Below are positions 9,354-12,549 of a stretch of DNA of 12,549 bases, piece after piece (the first letter of the stretch is position 1; each line of letters starts with the position of its first letter). The notes beneath the pieces were generated by a model. It searched no databases and was not told where the DNA came from. It worked only from the letters and a program-made list of their open reading frames with translations. The position numbers and the translations under genes were made by a program. The DNA is from Phoronis ovalis (lineage: Eukaryota > Phoronida > Phoronidae), in the NCBI GenBank assembly GCA_028565635.1, contig JAOXYB010044182.1:1-12549 (forward strand), read 5' to 3'.

Positions 9354-10359
9354 TTAAGCGCAAGACATGCTTACCTGAGACACACAGTTATAAACTGTCT
9401 TACCTGAGTGGGTTTTGATCATCATGGACAACGCTTTCACATTAGGATCTTCTCCACCTGGACACAAATTATTCGACAAGCCATGCCAAACTATACTGTA
9501 TTGAATATTACACGCATGTTGTCCAAAATATCTTCCATTTGGGTTAACGTGATAACAAGAATCGTACCAAAATCCTCCCAAAGCAGAAAATCCACAGTTA
9601 CAGGAGCAGCTGTCGTGGTCACGGTCATATGTAGTGAATGGTTTACCGTTATGATACTTCATGGCGTCGCCTGCATTACCAGAGTAACCGCTAATATACA
9701 AACGATATTTATCACTTTCCGCATTAATCCTGAAGTTGGAGTATAAAGCAAAATACTTGTTCCCTGACCAGTCTTCGATATCAAATCTGATCATGTATTG
9801 TTTTTGGTTGCTAAGACTGTAAATGTATTGGTTTCCTAACCAGAACTCTCCGTCCAACCGTCCAAAACCAATGTTATACATCAACCAAGATTGTAGAAAA
9901 TTCACGGATCCATCTTTACGTCTTTGTATAACCGTCCACCCATTGCTGCCTTCCATTTGACAATATGCTCTGATGTTAGTTCCATCCATTGTCTGAATAT
10001 GATACACGCCGCTGTTCATTTGACCCGAATTTCTGATGTCTTGGCAATCTGCGTAGATAAGTAGTTTATTGAAAAATGTAAAGTCCTAACTAAAACATAT
10101 TTTACACACTGAAACAACAGTAATCATATTTAAATCTTACCTTGTTGTGCTTCTGCAGACCAGCAAAACGCAGCTGAAACATACAAAAAGCTAAATTATC
10201 CCTACATTAAAACTGTTCTTGGCAATTCAAATTGATGTTCATATACAGTAGCAAAATTGTGTACTATGTTTACTAGGTTACGTGTTTTTACATACCTGAC
10301 AGAATGAAAGCCTGCCACATCATCACTTTACCTCCTCCGTTGTACGATTTCTTAGACAT
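9354..10359 (-). CDS. Secreted fibrinogen-related domain (FReD) protein, three exons
   Basis: Joining 10359-10296, 10173-10141 and 10048-9354 gives 263 codons in one frame; both junctions are phase 1 with GT-AG introns. Residues 1-32 form a leader with a hydrophobic core (MMWQAFILSAAFCW). The FReD starts at D33 (DCQD) and runs to about residue 247. Visible family landmarks are NSGVYHI, YCQMEG, GWTVIQRR, GEFWLGN and the Ca-site DRDHD (D174, D176), followed by an SCSCNCG cluster, FWYDSC and NPNGRYFG. There is no coiled coil, collagen stalk or Ig domain, so this is a single-domain form unlike ficolins or classical FREPs. Family knowledge: FReDs bind acetylated or other glycans in a Ca-dependent way; in molluscs they are often defence lectins. 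Odd point: the domain ends at a strong splice donor (9404/9403), so the stop at 9354-9356 may not be the true end. The FReD call is very secure; the 3' end is not. Confidence 0.88.
9404..10048 (-). CDS. FReD gene exon 3: complete fibrinogen-related domain
   Basis: The acceptor is CTTATCTACGCAG at 10049, and the exon opens with the second and third bases of the Asp codon of DCQD. The whole FReD is in this one 645-nt exon, which is phase 1 to phase 1 if it ends at the consensus donor CAG|GTAAGA (exon end 9404). Without splicing there, the frame runs on for sixteen codons (positions 248-263, KTVYNCVSQVSMSCA after G248) to a TAA at 9354-9356. That tail crosses a second donor, CAG|GTAAGC (exon end 9375, phase 0). 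Confidence 0.85.
10141..10173 (-). CDS. FReD gene exon 2: 33-nt mini-exon
   Basis: The exon is bounded by TTTTTGTATGTTTCAG on the upstream side and AAG|GTAAGA on the downstream side. It is phase 1 at both ends and encodes (A)AFCWSAEAQQ(D). It completes the hydrophobic leader and the likely cleavage region (Ala-rich AEAQQ) just before the first FReD cysteine motif. It adds eleven residues without shifting the frame, so skipping it would keep the frame but shorten the leader. Confidence 0.75.
10296..10359 (-). CDS. FReD gene exon 1: leader peptide
   Basis: Twenty-one codons plus one base, ending at TCAG|GTATGT (phase 1). The peptide is MSKKSYNGGGKVMMWQAFILS. The first ATG (10359) gives a 12-residue basic/Gly stretch before the hydrophobic core. 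The downstream ATGs at residues 13 and 14 would give a more ordinary signal peptide, so the start is uncertain. The leader could act as a cleaved signal peptide or, with the longer N-terminus, as a signal anchor. Confidence 0.75.
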
Positions 10360-10438
10360 GTGTTTCCGAATATATGCCTCTCTGTCTGCTGAGCGGTTCC
10401 TAAATAAAGTAATGATACATGTGAAAAATAATATTAGA

Positions 10439-10445
10439 ATTTATA
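10439..10445 (-). promoter_or_regulatory. Possible TATA box of the FReD gene
   Basis: Minus-strand TATAAAT lies about 80 bases upstream of the first ATG (10359), which would put initiation near 10410 and give a 5' UTR of about 50 nt. A possible acceptor (TTTATTTAG|GAACC, near 10400) between the two means a 5' UTR intron is also possible. AT-rich sequence makes chance matches common. Confidence 0.3.
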
Positions 10446-10449
10446 TCAA

Positions 10450-11590
10450 GCCAGCGATTGAACGAAGAATTTTAGTTTTTTAATTTGCCGTTCGATGACA
10501 GCAGTGTATCTAAGACACGTGTACATAGAACTATACAAGAAATCATTAAACATATATTAAATATAGTTATAATAATCCTAATTTTTTTTCTGGTATATGT
10601 TCTGATGGTTGCTTTTAAGCTCCAATAAAGAAAATTGCTGGAGTAGTGGTAGACATGACATGCATTGATATTTAGTTATTTTTTTTGTTTCAGTATCGTC
10701 GGCATTTTTGTCAGGTAAATTAATCGGGATATGTCCATTAATGTCATTAATGTTACTATACTTTGCATTAAAATGTGACCCTGGAGTATAGTGACATTTT
10801 GTTGCAAACGATATTAATATAATTCTTAGACATCCCCCAACAAAGCAGGACTAAATGTTTCCCTCTCCCAGGACCCCTATAAGTGCTGACACAACAAGGA
10901 AAGGTTATCTTGCTGTGTGTTTAAACAAAATAAATCAAATATTAAAACTGGCACAATATTTGTTCTGATAATGTCACTTTTAGAGAACATGTACAGGGAA
11001 ATACATTATCAGTGAACTTGAAACCTTAAAAATGAGATAACTCCAATGCTGCTATGAAAAATTAAAACATAGTAATTAAACAACATGTTTTGAATTAACA
11101 TTCGCTTTTTATGCGTCGTAAAATATTAGATGTTGTCAAGTTATTACATTTAGGAAAGAGAACAAAATAATATTACTTCAATGTATGTGTTTGTGTGTTT
11201 ATCGCACTTTATGCTGGTAGGCAGTGAGCTTCATTTTGCTTCCAAACTTGGTTAACAATGCATCAAACAACATTACAATTTGCTTCAGTAGAATTACTCA
11301 GTTTTAACTTTAAAATAGTTACTGCTAAAATATTATCTATTATTCCATTTAATGTCAGTAACAGTTTTAACCAGCTACATGCCTCTTCCATTCGATTTGA
11401 GTGTGGAACTATGGAAACAATGTAAGTTAGATCTATATGTCTTGTAACTTGTAAGTAAATTACAAAATCAAAACAACTTGCAAGTTGTGTTGGTTTTTGA
11501 TAAGAATAAGTTTAGACATGGTATCGCATACTTCAAATACTTGTTATAAATTACAATTTTAATCAAATATATAATCTCCTGATTAGTTAC
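10450..11590. other. Upstream flank of the FReD gene; no gene supported
   Basis: AT-rich. It contains an imperfect inverted repeat (GTTACTATAC at about 10752 and GTATAGTGAC at about 10785) and tandem ATTAATGTC words near 10737. No exon passes both a coding and a splice test, apart from the weak candidate noted with 11591-11692. Confidence 0.45.
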
Positions 11591-11692
11591 CTCCCACTGT
11601 TTCTTAAAGTCAAGGTCATCAACAAGGAAGTTTTTTAACTTCTTGTACTCTGCATGAATCTTCAGCAAACTTTGGAACTCGATTTGTTTGTC
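11591..11692 (-). CDS. Possible isolated coding exon, gene not recognised
   Basis: On the minus strand, GTGTCCTTAG precedes an open 102-nt segment that ends at GAG|GTAACT (phase 0 at both ends). It encodes 34 residues starting DKQIEFQSLLKIHAEYKKLK and ending DDLDFKKQWE. The composition is charged and amphipathic, consistent with an alpha helix, and quite unlike the Lys/Ile/Phe/Tyr noise in neighbouring frames. An in-frame TAG sits exactly in the acceptor. A conceivable last exon follows at about 10631-10575 (CTCCAG then QFSLLELKSN to a TAG), but this is weak. I do not recognise a family. It would belong to a separate gene upstream of the FReD gene. Confidence 0.35.
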
Positions 11693-11699
11693 CTAAGGA

Positions 11700-12420
11700 C
11701 ACTAGACTTTATTTATAAGATCCCTATATTTTATAAATAAGTGTGACGTTTCTTCCATCAAGTAGTAGTAGTACGTGTTTTGTTTAATTTTTATAATATC
11801 TACCTCGTTGTACGTTGCATACGTTCAACTAAAAGTGTTCCCCTTCTGCATTCCTTTAAATACTAAATGATTTTAATGTATGGCTATCGATAACATAACT
11901 TCAACAGCTCTCATTATTGCTGATAAACGAGTATTTAGAAATAGCATACGACATATCCCAAATTGTTTCTATTCCTTTTTCAGTATAACGAAACATAGCT
12001 ATACTAAACACAGACAAATCAATTTCACACTTGATCGTATAATTGTTTGTGTCAGTTTGAAGATTTTTTTTCTAAATGTGAAGAGTACTGTCCACAAAAG
12101 CAAAACATGCCTTGTAATGCGGCTTGGTAACGTGACCGGCGTATTATAGAATATGTAAATCCGGTTTTAATTTCAAAAAGAAACAATTTTCTCTTCACAT
12201 CCGTGCTTCTCATACAGTTTTAAAGCGAAATTTGATAACTATCAAATTATAAACAAACTTCCGGATATTTTTTGTAATTATAGAATTAAACATTTTTGTA
12301 GAATAACATAGTTTTCGAGAAAGTATCTGTTAAATATGGCATTAAAATCCTTGCATACAGCGAAAATACATGTACATGCCATAAAGGCAAGCTCACATTT
12401 TCAGGCCTATACCTAACCAG
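11700..12420. other. AT-rich sequence; nothing recognised
   Basis: The 89-codon plus-strand frame at 11880-12149 starts with ATG but shows no domain, motif or compositional sign of coding. Treated as non-coding. Confidence 0.45.
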
Positions 12421-12427
12421 CGTATAC

Positions 12428-12549
12428 TCGAATCCACATTCGTGGGCCTGTTTCCTACCATTCGAACCCATGTTCCGGGTTTCGCACCAAAATTCCTGCT
12501 ACTCGAACCGTCATTCCGTAGACTCGCGTAAGTTGTAGGGAACTCGCAC
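12428..12549. repeat. Degenerate TCGAA-containing units at the right edge
   Basis: TCGAA(T/C)C is followed 3-5 bases later by a TTC word at 12428, 12462 and 12503 (spacings 34 and 41). The interval is more GC-rich than its surroundings. The window also begins with TTCGAATCC, so the same family may flank the locus. Too diverged to define a unit length, and it may continue past the window. Confidence 0.4.

Noticed and set aside
9408-9746. 112-codon plus-strand open frame
   Set aside because: It lies wholly opposite the FReD exon, whose domain match is unambiguous; this is a shadow frame.
11375-11421. Plus-strand exon-like interval encoding MPLPFDLSVELWKQ
   Set aside because: It has AG and GTAAGT edges and faintly recalls a LINE LP-D-ELF motif, but it is 47 bases with nothing coding on either side; too short to support either reading.
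11880-12149. 89-codon plus-strand frame with ATG
   Set aside because: Composition matches AT-rich noise; no signal peptide, domain or promoter context.
1-12549. CRISPR arrays, bacterial operons or viral genes
   Set aside because: Spliced metazoan gene structure, no direct-repeat/spacer pattern and no viral protein motifs.

Overview
This is AT-rich eukaryotic, metazoan DNA. It has short exons separated by long introns with GT-AG boundaries, a compound GT/TAGG/TATG microsatellite, decayed retroelement sequence and tandem repeats. The gene content (a secreted fibrinogen-related protein next to a D8C/VWDE-like protein) and the Cys-rich form of the fibrinogen domain suggest a mollusc, most likely a bivalve. 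The species is not determined, and nothing here looks bacterial or viral.

All genes that I can support are on the minus strand, so they read right to left. (1) At 10359-9354, three exons encode a leader peptide, a 33-nt mini-exon and one complete fibrinogen-related domain (FReD). (2) At 7244 to about 384, four exons encode a signal peptide, a complete eight-cysteine D8C domain (two exons) and the start of the region that precedes the VWD module in VWDE-like proteins. The rest of this gene lies beyond the left edge. (3) A possible isolated exon of an unidentified gene lies at 11692-11591.

Every splice junction supported in genes 1 and 2 is phase 1. The FReD exon ends its domain at a consensus donor rather than at a stop codon, and the next exon to the left can be read as an internal phase-1 exon. 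The two genes could therefore be one transcription unit (leader-FReD-D8C-VWDE-like), or two neighbours that share exons. That is the main open question. Both products are predicted to enter the secretory pathway, and FReD proteins in molluscs are commonly soluble recognition lectins. Any link to immunity or to the extracellular matrix is inference.

Other content: 1-350 holds a GTAAC-rich stretch with a perfect 14-bp palindrome. The 4.1-kb intron 3 carries a roughly 1.1-kb element (1512-2629) with inverted ends and about four units of a 250-bp repeat rich in TGACC half-sites, and also the microsatellite at 4121-4256. Intron 2 carries a 175-bp direct duplication. The intergenic region carries a decayed LINE reverse-transcriptase tail (about 7800-8080, minus strand). 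The right end, 10450-12549, is mostly featureless AT-rich DNA with degenerate TCGAA-containing units at 12428-12549.
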